Assembly (NCBI RefSeq): GCF_003431825.1
Contig: NZ_CP020083.1
Location: 124,001 to 188,000 of the forward strand
Origin: Blastomonas fulva
GTDB taxonomy: Bacteria > Pseudomonadota > Alphaproteobacteria > Sphingomonadales > Sphingomonadaceae
DNA: 64,000 bases
Reading direction: 5' to 3'
A program made the translations under genes and the position numbers. The notes under the pieces were generated by a model that saw only the letters and a program-made list of their open reading frames with translations, was not told the origin of the DNA and ran no database searches. Position 1 is the stretch's first letter; every line of letters begins with the position of its first letter. Positions 17,779 through 27,378 of this stretch are shown here, in pieces.

Positions 17779-18498
17779 GTGACCGATTGCACCCTGGCCA
17801 TCGCCGATCTGGTTGTTGAACGCGGGGACCGGCGCATCGTCGACGGTCTTTGCCTGTCGCTGGCGCCGGGGGAAATCTATGCGCTGCTAGGTGGCAATGG
17901 CGCGGGCAAATCGACCACGCTGTTTGCGATCCTGGGCTTTCTGCCGTTCTCGTCGGGAACGCTCACCGTTTGCGGGCAGGACCCGCGCACCAGCCCGGAT
18001 GCAGTGCGCGCATCGGTTGCCTATCTCCCCGAAAACGTCGCGCTGTACGATCAGCTGACCGCGCGCGAGAATGTCGAGTATTTCCTGAAAGTTGCCGATT
18101 GCGCCAGGCCACGCGCGGATATCGAGCAGGCGTTTCAGAGCGTGAGCCTCGCCGCCACCGCCTGGGACCAGCGCGCCGGGCGCTTCTCGAAAGGGATGCG
18201 TCAGAAGACCGCAATCGCGCTCGCTTTGCTGCGCAACACGCCGCTGCTGCTGCTCGATGAACCGACATCGGGGCTGGACCCGGCAGCCGCAGCGGATTTC
18301 CACGCGCTGCTCGAAGCGCTGTCGGCGCGCGGGGTCTCGATCCTGATGGTCACGCACGACCTGCTGGGCGCGGCCGATACCGCCGACCGCATCGGCCTGA
18401 TCGCGGGCGGACGGATCGCCAATGAATGGCGCGCGCAAGAGACCGGTCCGCGCTTCGATCTCAACACGCTGCACGACGGCTTTGCGGGCGTGAAATGA
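17779..18498 (+). CDS. ABC transporter ATP-binding protein
   Basis: 239 aa, GTG start with AAGGGATTAAGG upstream. Walker A GGNGAGKS (about residue 40), a signature variant RFSKGMRQK in place of LSGGQ, Walker B LLLLDEPTSGLD and the switch His in VTHD. This resembles NosF/ABC-2 type ATPases that pair with DUF3526 permeases. It sits between a TonB receptor gene (12-base gap) and two overlapping permease genes, so it should energise that transporter. Confidence 0.93.
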   Translation: MTDCTLAIADLVVERGDRRIVDGLCLSLAPGEIYALLGGNGAGKSTTLFAILGFLPFSSGTLTVCGQDPRTSPDAVRASVAYLPENVALYDQLTARENVEYFLKVADCARPRADIEQAFQSVSLAATAWDQRAGRFSKGMRQKTAIALALLRNTPLLLLDEPTSGLDPAAAADFHALLEALSARGVSILMVTHDLLGAADTADRIGLIAGGRIANEWRAQETGPRFDLNTLHDGFAGVK

Positions 18499-19943
18499 AC
18501 CGCAGCCTGATCATTGCCGCAGCCGAGCTGCGCCTTATGCTGCGGTCGCGGCTGGCGCTGGTCGGGGTCGTAACCTTGCTGCTGCTGTCCGCAATCGCGG
18601 CGGTTACCTCTGCGGTGCAGATGACCGAGGCCGCACGGGCGCGCGCGCAGGCGCAGACCGAAACCGATGCGCAGTTCGAGGCGCAGCCCGACCGCCACCC
18701 GCACCGCATGGTGCATTATGGCACCTATGCGCTGCGCCCCGTCGGGCCGCTCGCCGCGTTCGATCCGGGCGTGGATTCCTTCACCGGTACGGTGGTGTTT
18801 CTCGAAGGCCACCGGCAGAACAGCGCGACCTTCGGCGCGGCGCGTGAATCATCCGATCTGCTGCGCTTCGGCCAGCTGACCCCGGCGTTCGTGCTGCAGA
18901 CACTGGCGCCGCTGCTGCTGATCTTCCTGGGTTTTGCGACCGTCGCGCGCGAGCGCGAGCGCGGCAGCCTGCGCGCACTGGCGGCGCATGGCGCAAGCGC
19001 AGGCAGCATCGTCGGCGGCAAGGCGCTTGCGCTGGGTCTGGTCGCATTGCTCGCGCTGACACCCGCGCTGGTGGCCTTGGGCTGGGCGGCGCTGCGCCAG
19101 CCGCATGAAGCCGCCGTCGCGCTGGTGATCGCGCTCGCTTATGCCGGGTATCTCGCCGCCTGGGTTCTGGGCATCGTGGCGCTGTCGGCGATTGCGCGAA
19201 CATCACAGGGCGCGTTGATCGCGCTGATCGCCGCCTGGGCGCTGATCGTGGTGCTGGTGCCGCGCGCCGCGGCAGGTTGGGCAGGCGTTGCCGATCCGCT
19301 GCCCAGCCGGGTCGACACCGAACTTGCGATTGCCGCGGACCTGCGCCGCATCGGCGACAGCCACAACCCCAACGATCCGCATTTCGCCGCGTTCAAGGCG
19401 AACCTGCTCAAGCAATATGGCGTCACCCGCACCGAGGACCTGCCGTTCAACTATCGCGGGCGCCTGGCTCAGGAGGGCGAGCGGATCACCTCGCAATTGT
19501 TCAAGGACTATGCCGCGCGCGCCGATGCCATCCGCGCGCGCCAGTCCGGCTGGCTGGCCTGGGCAGGCGTATTGAGCCCCGCGCTGTCGGTGCGCAACGC
19601 GTCGATGGTCGGCGCCGCCACTGATCTGACGACCCACACGGCGTTCATGAATGCGGCGGAAGCCTATCGCTTCGATCTGGTGCAGAGGCTCAACGGCCTT
19701 CAGGCCACCGCGGTGTCCGGTGCCGATGACAACGCGCGCAGCAAGGACCCGCTGGCCGACCGGCGCACGCGCATTTCCGCAGACTTCTGGAAGACCATGC
19801 CCCGGTTTGATTTCGCCGCGCCCTCGGCATCGGCTCGCATGGCAGCGATGCTGCCCTCGCTGGCGCTGCTAGCGCTGTGGATCGTGCTGGCGCTGGGCGG
19901 GCTGGCGCTGGCTGCGCGGCGGATGGGAAGGCTCGGCGCATGA
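18495..19943 (+). CDS. ABC-2 type permease, DUF3526-like (first of pair)
   Basis: 482 aa. ATG overlaps the ATPase stop (ATGA). An N-terminal membrane helix (residues about 18-40) is followed by a large extracytoplasmic region (about 45-130, with HRMVHYGTYALRPVGPLAAFDPG), a cluster of helices near 140-270, another soluble loop, and a terminal helix. This topology is that of DUF3526 ABC permeases. Substrate unknown; the flanking TonB receptors point to a metal or metallophore. Overlaps the next permease by 4 bases. Confidence 0.85.
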   Translation: MNRSLIIAAAELRLMLRSRLALVGVVTLLLLSAIAAVTSAVQMTEAARARAQAQTETDAQFEAQPDRHPHRMVHYGTYALRPVGPLAAFDPGVDSFTGTVVFLEGHRQNSATFGAARESSDLLRFGQLTPAFVLQTLAPLLLIFLGFATVARERERGSLRALAAHGASAGSIVGGKALALGLVALLALTPALVALGWAALRQPHEAAVALVIALAYAGYLAAWVLGIVALSAIARTSQGALIALIAAWALIVVLVPRAAAGWAGVADPLPSRVDTELAIAADLRRIGDSHNPNDPHFAAFKANLLKQYGVTRTEDLPFNYRGRLAQEGERITSQLFKDYAARADAIRARQSGWLAWAGVLSPALSVRNASMVGAATDLTTHTAFMNAAEAYRFDLVQRLNGLQATAVSGADDNARSKDPLADRRTRISADFWKTMPRFDFAAPSASARMAAMLPSLALLALWIVLALGGLALAARRMGRLGA

Positions 19944-21208
19944 GCAGCGTGATCCGCGAAATCTGGCTGCTGGGCCGCAACCGCGCTGCGCTTGCCGCTT
20001 TGGTGCTGCTGGCGGTGTTCGCCGCCGCAGGCGTCGCCATCGGGCTTGCCAATGTCGCACGCGATCAGGCGATGATCGAGCGGATGCTTGCAGGCCAGCC
20101 CGCCGAAGAACAAGCGGTGGCCAGCTTCGTGAAGGATGCCGGCTATGGCGCCTATTACGGGTTCCAGCCCGTCTGGGATCCGCCCTCGGACCTCGCCTTC
20201 GCCGCGCTGGGCAACCGCGACATCGCGCCAGCCATCCTGCGGGTGCGCTCGCTCTCGCTCGAAGCGCAGCTCTATGAAAACGAAAGCGCCAATCCCGAGC
20301 TGTCGCTGGCCGGTCGGTTCGACCTTGTGTTCATCACCATCTACATCGCGCCATTGGTGCTCATCGCGCTGTTGCATGACCTCTGGTCGGGCGAGCGCGA
20401 GGCGGGGCGGCTGTTCATGCTGTCCGCTCTCCCCAGGGCGCGTCGGCGGCTTTGGTCTGTGCGGATTGCGGTACGGATCGCAGGCGTGCTCGCCGCGCTG
20501 TTGATCCCGTTTGCAGTGGGGGCCGTGCTGGCAGGAACCGCCCTGCCCCGCGCGCTGGCCTTCGGCGGGCTGATCATGCTGGCGTGCCTGTTCTGGTCGG
20601 TGGTCATTCTGCTGGTGGCGCGGCGCGGCGCAAGCTCGGTGGTCAACGCAGCGACCCTCGCGTCGATCTGGTTCGCGCTGACACTCGTCGTTCCCGCTGC
20701 CGCCAATCTGGTGATCAACGCCGCCGTACCGGTGCCCGATGGTGCGGCGCTGGCGCGCGAGAATCGCGAATTCGTCCACGGCGCGTGGGATCGCCCACGC
20801 GAGCAGACGATGGACGCGTTCCTGGCGCTCTATCCGCAGCATGCAGCCGGAAGCGCGTTGCCGCCCACCTTCCACTACAAATGGTATTTCGCCTTTCAGC
20901 ACTTGGGCGATGTGCATGTTGCCAAGCAATCGCAGGCCTATCGCGACGGCATCGCGGGCCGCGCAGCCTATGCCCGGGCTGCGGGCTGGGTGCTGCCACC
21001 AGCGGGTATCGCGCAGGCCATGACTGCGCTAGCGGGGACGGATGTCACCGCCCAGCTTGCATTTCAACAGCGCATCCGCGCCTATCATACGCGACTGCGC
21101 GAGTATTATTATGACTATCTCTTCAGCGAACGCCCCTTCGACGTCCAGATCCTTGCGGATGTTCCGCGCTTCGATCCTGCTGACGGCAGCGGCACTGGGG
21201 CTGACTGA
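19940..21208 (+). CDS. ABC-2 type permease, DUF3526-like (second of pair)
   Basis: 422 aa. ATG 19940 overlaps the previous stop. The same layout as its neighbour: first helix at about residues 20-40, an extracytoplasmic block with YGAYYGFQPVWDPPSDLAFAALG, then SLAGRFDLVFITIYIAPLVLIALLHDLWSGEREAGR leading into a membrane bundle. The two permeases likely form a heterodimer with the single ATPase. The last 50 bases overlap the start region of the downstream receptor gene. Confidence 0.85.
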   Translation: MSSVIREIWLLGRNRAALAALVLLAVFAAAGVAIGLANVARDQAMIERMLAGQPAEEQAVASFVKDAGYGAYYGFQPVWDPPSDLAFAALGNRDIAPAILRVRSLSLEAQLYENESANPELSLAGRFDLVFITIYIAPLVLIALLHDLWSGEREAGRLFMLSALPRARRRLWSVRIAVRIAGVLAALLIPFAVGAVLAGTALPRALAFGGLIMLACLFWSVVILLVARRGASSVVNAATLASIWFALTLVVPAAANLVINAAVPVPDGAALARENREFVHGAWDRPREQTMDAFLALYPQHAAGSALPPTFHYKWYFAFQHLGDVHVAKQSQAYRDGIAGRAAYARAAGWVLPPAGIAQAMTALAGTDVTAQLAFQQRIRAYHTRLREYYYDYLFSERPFDVQILADVPRFDPADGSGTGAD

Positions 21209-23078
21209 CCCCGCGCTTGCTCAGCGGGTGACCGATAATGCCGCGGGCGGCGCCGAGGATGCCTTCGGCACCAGCATCGGCAACGAACGCGTCGGACTCT
21301 ACAGCGGCAACGACGTGCGCGGCTTTTCACCGGTCACCGCCAACAACATCCGGCTGGAGGGGCTGTATTTCGACCGTCCGGCCTCGTTCACCGACCGGTT
21401 GGTGCAGAGCAACGTCGTTCGCGTCGGGCTGACCGCGCAGAATTATCTGTTCCCCGCCCCCACCGGCATCGTCGATTACAAGATCCGCCCCGCGGGCAAC
21501 GACTTCGTGCTCAGCACCATGTTCGGCCTCAACAGCTGGGGCGGCGGGCGGCTCGAGCTCGACGCGCAAATTCCTGTGATCGAGGACAAGCTCAGCCTGG
21601 TGGCAGGCGTGGCCGGCTTCGTCGACGAGCTCGCGCCGGGCAACCAGTCGTTCTTCGGTTCCTACGCACTGGCCGCCCGCTGGAAACCCGTCGCGGGTGT
21701 CGAGGTGGTCCCCTTCTGGAGCCGGATCGACCTGTACAACCGCGAGGCCGCGCCGCTCTACACCCCCGAAGGCGCGTTCCTGCCGCCGCGCGTCGAGCGC
21801 CGCCGCTTCCCCGGCCCCGAATGGGCGGACCAGCGCAACACCGTGCAGCATTACGGCGCGCTGACCAAGGCACGGCTCAGCGACAAGTGGCAGCTTGCTG
21901 CCGGGCTGTTCCGCTCGACATCGGACAGCAGCACCAATTTCGCGCAGAACTTCATCGCGATGCGCCCCGACGGCACAGCGATCCGCCGCGTGACAAGCGA
22001 CCCGCCCTTGTCGCTCGCGGGGACCAGCGGCGAACTGCGACTCAGCCGAACCTTTGCCGATGGTCCGCGCCGCCACACCGTGCATCTCGCGGTGCGCGGG
22101 CGCGAGCGGGTCAGCCGCTATGGCGGCGGCGGGCGGATCGATTTCGAACGCGCGCCGGTGGATGAGGTGCTCGATATCCCCGCACCCGATTTCACCTTCG
22201 TGCCGCAAACCGGCGAGACGGTGCGCCAGGGGATCGCGGGCGTCGCTTATGACGGCCGCTGGGCTGGCGTCGGAGGTCTCAGCCTCGGATTGCAGCACAC
22301 CTGGTATGCCAAGCGGGTCGATCGCCCCGGCGCCCCGCTCGCGCGCACCGACGATCAGGCATGGCTGCCCAATATCACCGCCTCGCTCGAGCTCAGCGAC
22401 AGGCTGGCGGTCTATGGCAGCTACACCAAGGGGCTCGAGGAAAGCGGCATCGCACCCGACAGCGCCGCCAATCGCACCGAAGCGCTGCCTGCGATCCTGA
22501 CATCGCAGATCGATGGCGGGCTGCGCTGGAAGGCGCCCTGGGGGATGAGCCTGATCGCCGGGCTGTTCGATGTGCGCAAACCCTATTTCGCCGCAGATGA
22601 GGCCAATGTGTTTCGCGAGCTGGGCGATGTCCGCCATCGCGGGATCGAGCTCTCCGCCGCCGGGCCGCTCGCCAAGGGGCTGACCGTAGTCGCGGGCGCA
22701 GTGCTGATGCAACCGCGCGTCACCGGCGATGGGGTCAGGTTGGGCCGCGTCGGGCGGCGTCCGCTGGGCCAGCCCTCGCAGCTGCTGACGCTGGCGACGC
22801 AATATGCGCTCCCCGGCGTGGACGGCGTGCAGCTGACGTTCAACGTCACCCATCGCGGCACCCGCGCCGCCGACACGCGCAATCTCGTAACCTTGCCGGC
22901 GCGCGCCATTCTGGATGCAGGGGTGCGCTGGCGGTTCGATCTGGCCGACAACCCCGCGCTGCTGAGGGTGCAATTGCAGAACCTCACCAACGCCTATGAT
23001 CTCGCTCTGGTCGGCAGCGGCAGCTATCAGGTCAATTCGCCGCGCCAGCTGACGATGTTCCTCACCGTCGATTTCTGA
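21159..23078 (+). CDS. TonB-dependent receptor (paralogue of the 25.4-27.4 kb receptor)
   Basis: 639 aa from ATG 21159, which gives a signal peptide ending at PALAQ; this start lies inside the end of the permease gene. The plug has NERVGLYSGNDVRGFSP and NIRLEGLYFDRPASF, then a beta-barrel ending LTVDF. The same motifs (IGIYSAAEVRGFSP, NIRIEGLYFD, VTGDGVRLGR-GRRP) recur in the minus-strand receptor at 25360-27378, so the two are paralogues. Translational coupling with the permease is likely. Confidence 0.88.
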   Translation: MFRASILLTAAALGLTDPALAQRVTDNAAGGAEDAFGTSIGNERVGLYSGNDVRGFSPVTANNIRLEGLYFDRPASFTDRLVQSNVVRVGLTAQNYLFPAPTGIVDYKIRPAGNDFVLSTMFGLNSWGGGRLELDAQIPVIEDKLSLVAGVAGFVDELAPGNQSFFGSYALAARWKPVAGVEVVPFWSRIDLYNREAAPLYTPEGAFLPPRVERRRFPGPEWADQRNTVQHYGALTKARLSDKWQLAAGLFRSTSDSSTNFAQNFIAMRPDGTAIRRVTSDPPLSLAGTSGELRLSRTFADGPRRHTVHLAVRGRERVSRYGGGGRIDFERAPVDEVLDIPAPDFTFVPQTGETVRQGIAGVAYDGRWAGVGGLSLGLQHTWYAKRVDRPGAPLARTDDQAWLPNITASLELSDRLAVYGSYTKGLEESGIAPDSAANRTEALPAILTSQIDGGLRWKAPWGMSLIAGLFDVRKPYFAADEANVFRELGDVRHRGIELSAAGPLAKGLTVVAGAVLMQPRVTGDGVRLGRVGRRPLGQPSQLLTLATQYALPGVDGVQLTFNVTHRGTRAADTRNLVTLPARAILDAGVRWRFDLADNPALLRVQLQNLTNAYDLALVGSGSYQVNSPRQLTMFLTVDF

Positions 23079-23091
23079 CGCGGGAACGCAA

Positions 23092-23119
23092 GCGGGCGGA
23101 GCGACTAAGCCCCGCCCGC
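23092..23119. terminator. GC hairpin between convergent receptor and peptidase genes
   Basis: Perfect 8-bp stem GCGGGCGG / CCGCCCGC with a 12-base loop in the 50-base gap between two convergent genes. No T-run follows on either strand, so it may act as a weak bidirectional terminator or RNA 3' end stabiliser. Confidence 0.5.
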
Positions 23120-23128
23120 CTGGAGCGC

Positions 23129-25261
23129 TTACTTTGCCACGCCCATTTCACTCAGCAGCCGCTGCGCGCCATCGACCTTTTCCATGGTCCACAGCATGAA
23201 GCGGCTGTCGACGTGGATGGTACGGTTGATTGCGGCATCGTACGACCAGTCGGACACCACGCCATCGAGCGTGCCATCGAACGCCAGTCCGACGAACTCG
23301 CCGCGCGCATTGAGCGTCGCCGAGCCCGAATTGCCGTTGGTGATATCCACGGTCGACAGATAGTTGACCGGCAGCGTGCCCAATTTGGCGTCGGTATAGG
23401 AACCGAAGTCGCGCGCCTTGAGCTTGTCGATCGCAGCCTTGGGGGCATCGAACTCGCCGCGCCCGGTCTGCTTGGCGACCAGTCCTTCCGCGGTGGTGAA
23501 CGGCGTCCAGATCAGGCCGTCGCGCTGCTTGCCGGTGACCTTGCCATAAGTGAAGCGCAGCGATCCGTTGGCATCAGGGTACAAAGTGCGGCCCTGTGAT
23601 TTGGCGAAGGCGAGCTGCCCAGCCATCACCTGCGAGCGGGCTGCCTGCAGCCGCCCTGCCCGCTCCTTGGCCTTGTCCTCATCCGCCTTGGCGCCCGGAT
23701 AGGCAGCCACCGCGAGCTGGATGAACGGATCGGCCGAGGCCTCGAACGCGGATGCGGGCTTGTCCATCCAGCCAATGCGCTGCGCGGTGTCGCCCAGCTG
23801 GGTGTCGGCGTACATCCGATCCATACCGATCGCGGCGATCTTGGTTTCGAGCGGCGCATTGCGCTTGTCCGCCGCCACCTTGGCATATTCGCCCAAAGCC
23901 TGCTCGAACAGCACTCGGTCGACGCCTGCATCGAAGCGGCGCTCGATCTGGGTCAGGCGTTCGCGGATCGAAAGACGATCGCGATCCTGGAAGCCGGGCT
24001 CACGCTGCGCATCGGGCTTTTCGCGCTCCTTCGCCCAGCGATACAGCGTTCCTGCCGCCGACAGCAGCTGCGCGCGGCCCAATGTCGAGAGCCGCAGGCT
24101 GTCCACCCTCGCCTGGTTCGATTCGGCGACCAGCGCGTCGAGATCGGCGAGCGCCTTGCCATACTGGCGGGTGCGCGCAGGGTCCGCCGCCACCCAGGCG
24201 CGGAAATCCGCATCCGCGCGGTCCTTGCGGCCCAGCAGGTCGATGGCATCGGCCCCGGCGATCTCGCCAAGCAGCTTCTTCTTGTAGTTGTCCGATCCCT
24301 TGAGGATCGATGCGTATTTGATCTCGGCATCCTTGTTGCCCGCCACCGCCTGGATAATCGCATCCGAATAATCGGCGCGCAGCTGCTGGTCGATGGCATA
24401 GACCTGCTCGAAATTGTGGCGAACCTCGGCGGCGGTCCAGTGGCGCTGGGTGACACCGGGGAAGCCCGCGACCATCACGAAATCGCCTTCCTCCAGCGGC
24501 TTGTCGGCAATTTTCAACCACGACTTGGGCTTGTAGGGCACGTTGTCCTTGGAATACGGCGCCGACGAACCATCGGGCGCGACATAGGCGCGGTAGAAGC
24601 CGAAATCGCCGGTGTGGCGCGGCCACTGCCAGTTGTCGGTCTCACCGCCGAAATTGCCGATGCCGCCAGCGGGTGCATAGACCAGCCGGACATCCTTGAT
24701 CTCGAGCTGCTGCTGCAGGAAATAGGTCTGCCCGCCGAAATAGGGGCGAACGTCGCAGCGGCGGTTGGCCTGCTTTTCGCAATCGGAGATCAGGCTCTTG
24801 CGGTTGCTTTCCAGCCGGTTGTAGCGGTCGAGGCCAGACAGCTTGCTGGTGACACCCTTGGTCATCGCCGCGGTGACGTCGCGCAGGTCCTCGATCACAT
24901 AGATGCGCGATCCCGGCGCGGCCTGAACCTCGTCGGCGTTGGTCTGGGCCAGGAATCCATCGGTCAGATAATCCTGGCCGGGCTTGGAGTTGTACTGGAT
25001 CGACCCATAGACGCAGTGGTGGTTGGTCGCGACCAAGCCCTCTGGGCTCACGAACGAGGCCGAGCAGCCGCCCAGCGAGACGATGGCATTGAGCGGCGCG
25101 GTCTTGAGGTCGCCCAGATCGGCGGGCGATAGCTCGAGCCCGGCCTCTTTCAGCTTGTCGCCGAGCGCAGGGGTCTGGCCAGGAAGCCACATGCCCTCTT
25201 CGGCAAATGCAGGCGCGGAAAGCAGCAGCGCGGTGGTGGCAAGCAACAGGGTATGACGCAT
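23129..25261 (-). CDS. S46 family dipeptidyl-peptidase (DPP7/DPP11-like)
   Basis: 710 aa with signal peptide (ends APAFAEE). The trypsin-like catalytic triad is visible in part: His in ATNHHC (about residues 81-82) and Ser in TNGNSGSAT near the C-terminus, followed by GLAFDG. In S46 enzymes the residue in FDG/FDR sets P1 preference; Gly suggests a DPP7-like hydrophobic preference (from recalled family knowledge). A periplasmic exopeptidase releasing dipeptides. ATG 25261 is chosen over a longer frame. It follows the paralogous receptor gene by 98 bases on the same strand. Confidence 0.9.
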   Translation of the reverse strand: MRHTLLLATTALLLSAPAFAEEGMWLPGQTPALGDKLKEAGLELSPADLGDLKTAPLNAIVSLGGCSASFVSPEGLVATNHHCVYGSIQYNSKPGQDYLTDGFLAQTNADEVQAAPGSRIYVIEDLRDVTAAMTKGVTSKLSGLDRYNRLESNRKSLISDCEKQANRRCDVRPYFGGQTYFLQQQLEIKDVRLVYAPAGGIGNFGGETDNWQWPRHTGDFGFYRAYVAPDGSSAPYSKDNVPYKPKSWLKIADKPLEEGDFVMVAGFPGVTQRHWTAAEVRHNFEQVYAIDQQLRADYSDAIIQAVAGNKDAEIKYASILKGSDNYKKKLLGEIAGADAIDLLGRKDRADADFRAWVAADPARTRQYGKALADLDALVAESNQARVDSLRLSTLGRAQLLSAAGTLYRWAKEREKPDAQREPGFQDRDRLSIRERLTQIERRFDAGVDRVLFEQALGEYAKVAADKRNAPLETKIAAIGMDRMYADTQLGDTAQRIGWMDKPASAFEASADPFIQLAVAAYPGAKADEDKAKERAGRLQAARSQVMAGQLAFAKSQGRTLYPDANGSLRFTYGKVTGKQRDGLIWTPFTTAEGLVAKQTGRGEFDAPKAAIDKLKARDFGSYTDAKLGTLPVNYLSTVDITNGNSGSATLNARGEFVGLAFDGTLDGVVSDWSYDAAINRTIHVDSRFMLWTMEKVDGAQRLLSEMGVAK

Positions 25262-25359
25262 TAAGGAACCTCCGGATGATCGCAAAAGCGATGGATGGTC
25301 GCCCAGATAGACCGGGCAAATCGGCTGGGCAAGCGCGGTGGAATGGAAGGACGCCAGGG

Positions 25360-27378
25360 TCACAGATCGACCGTCAGATAGGCGCTGACCAGCCTTCCGT
25401 CGAAGATGTCGTAAGCGCCCGGGCCGCGCAAATCGAACCCGCGGACATCGAAGACATTGCTCATCGAGACGCGGAAGGTCGCAGGCGTCCCATCCAGATC
25501 AAAGGCATAGCGTCCGCCCAGCGACACCAGCGTGCGCGCCTCGATAAACACGGCATTGTCGATCGTCGCAGGCAGCCTGCCGGAATGGCTGATGCCGGTG
25601 TCGACCGAAACCCCGGGGAGGAACGGCAGGCGCCAGTCCAGATTGATGTCGATCCGCTCGCGCGGTGTTCCCACCGGGCGCCGGCCCAGCCGCCCCAGCC
25701 GCACGCCATCGCCGGTCACCCTGGGATCCAGCAGCACGCCGCCCAGCGCGATGCTGAGGTTGCCGGTGACCTTGCCTGAGAGCGAGAGCTCTATGCCGCG
25801 GTTGCGCACATCGCCCAGCGCGCGGAAGACATTGTCGACATCCAGATCGAAATAGGGCTTGCGCAGATCGAACACGCCGGCAACCAGCCGGACATCGGGG
25901 CTGATCTGGTAGCGCAGCCCTGCCTCGGACTGGCGGGTGATGATCGCAGGCAGCGCCTCGTTGCGGTTGAGCGCAAAGGCAGGCGCGACCCCGCTTTCCT
26001 CAAGCCCGCGCGTGTGGCTGCCATAGATCGCCAGATCGTCGATCGCGGTGATCGCGACGCCCAGATTGTACAGCAGCGGGGTTGAGCGCGTGCTCACCGT
26101 GCCGAACACCGGCTGGTCGACGCGCTTGCGATAGTCGCTGTAGCTCAAGCCCAGCGTCAGTTCGCCCACCGATTGCCACTGGCCCTGATAGGCGACGCCC
26201 GCAAACCATTGCCGCACGCTGTCATTCGCCTGCGGCCCGAAGGCGAAACCGGGCCGGGGCGGATTGAGCACCTCGCCGATGCGGACCGGCCCCAGATCGA
26301 TCCGCGCGGCGCCATCGAACACCTGCCCCCGGTCGCGCCCGCGCAGGCTGACGGTGATGCGATGCGTGCGCTCGGCCTCGGCAAAGACCTTGCTCAGCCT
26401 GACCTCGCCGCTGGTCGATGCAAGCTTGGTCGGCGGATCGGCAAGGATCAGCTGCGCGCCCTCGCCCTGCGGCGTCAGGTCGAAGATCAGGTTGGTGAAG
26501 GCGCGCGCGTCATCGAACAGCGACCGGAACAGACCGCCGCGCAGCTCCCAGTCGTCGCCCAGATCGGCGCGTCCGAAGGCACCGTAGTTAATCGCAACGC
26601 CGCGGTAGCGCGCCCAGTCCGGCCCGAAATAGCGGCGGCGCGGCACGCGCGGCGGGCGGAAGTCGCCGGCGGGGATGTAGATCGGCCCCGCCTCGTCGCC
26701 ATACAGGTCCGACCGCGCCCAGAAGGGGATGATCTCGATCCGGTCGCTCGGCGTGATCCTGACCGAGACTGCCTCGATATGCTGGAAGCTGTCGGTGGCG
26801 TTGTAGAAGGCGTTGCGATAGACGCCCGCGCCGACCCCCAGCGCGAGCTTGTCCTGGATCAGCGGCAGGCTGACATCGACCTCAGCGCCTGCGGCACCAA
26901 AGCTGTTGATATCGACCAGCGCGGCGAGCGATGCGCTGTCGCCGGGCTTGCGAAAGCTGTAATCGACGATGCCGGTCGGCGCTGGAAAATCGAACCCGAA
27001 GGCGCTGAGCCCCACCCGGATCGTGGTCGAGCGGCGGATGCGGCTGGTCAGCCCCCAGACCTGATCGAAATACAGCCCCTCGATGCGGATGTTGCCCGCC
27101 CGTGTGGGAGAAAAACCGCGCACCTCGGCCGCGCTGTAGATCCCGATGGTCTCTCGCCCGACACTGACCCCGAACCCGTCCGATGCGGCGCGCACTGCAT
27201 TCTCGCTCGCGCGGCCCTGTTCGCCCAGTGCATTAGCCTGTTCGGCGGAGGGGCGATCGTCAGCGGGCTGCTGGTCATCGATGACGGGAGGGTCGGTGTC
27301 GTGCGCCAGCGCGGACGCGGGCATCGCGACGCTCGCCGCCAGCCAGGCCGCCCATCGCATGCGCGCGCCGTTAGCCAT
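25360..27378 (-). CDS. TonB-dependent receptor linked to the zinc-chaperone operon
   Basis: 672 aa. Signal peptide ending ASALAHD, plug with GRETIGIYSAAEVRGFSP and NIRIEGLYFDQVWGL, and a barrel ending AYLTVDL. Paralogue of the receptor at 21159-23078. Its start overlaps the stop of the DUF1826 gene by 8 bases, placing it third in a cobW-DUF1826-receptor operon. That context points to zinc or another zinc-related ligand as cargo; the substrate is inferred, not visible. The ATG six codons later (27360) is an alternative start. Confidence 0.88.
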   Translation of the reverse strand: MANGARMRWAAWLAASVAMPASALAHDTDPPVIDDQQPADDRPSAEQANALGEQGRASENAVRAASDGFGVSVGRETIGIYSAAEVRGFSPTRAGNIRIEGLYFDQVWGLTSRIRRSTTIRVGLSAFGFDFPAPTGIVDYSFRKPGDSASLAALVDINSFGAAGAEVDVSLPLIQDKLALGVGAGVYRNAFYNATDSFQHIEAVSVRITPSDRIEIIPFWARSDLYGDEAGPIYIPAGDFRPPRVPRRRYFGPDWARYRGVAINYGAFGRADLGDDWELRGGLFRSLFDDARAFTNLIFDLTPQGEGAQLILADPPTKLASTSGEVRLSKVFAEAERTHRITVSLRGRDRGQVFDGAARIDLGPVRIGEVLNPPRPGFAFGPQANDSVRQWFAGVAYQGQWQSVGELTLGLSYSDYRKRVDQPVFGTVSTRSTPLLYNLGVAITAIDDLAIYGSHTRGLEESGVAPAFALNRNEALPAIITRQSEAGLRYQISPDVRLVAGVFDLRKPYFDLDVDNVFRALGDVRNRGIELSLSGKVTGNLSIALGGVLLDPRVTGDGVRLGRLGRRPVGTPRERIDINLDWRLPFLPGVSVDTGISHSGRLPATIDNAVFIEARTLVSLGGRYAFDLDGTPATFRVSMSNVFDVRGFDLRGPGAYDIFDGRLVSAYLTVDL

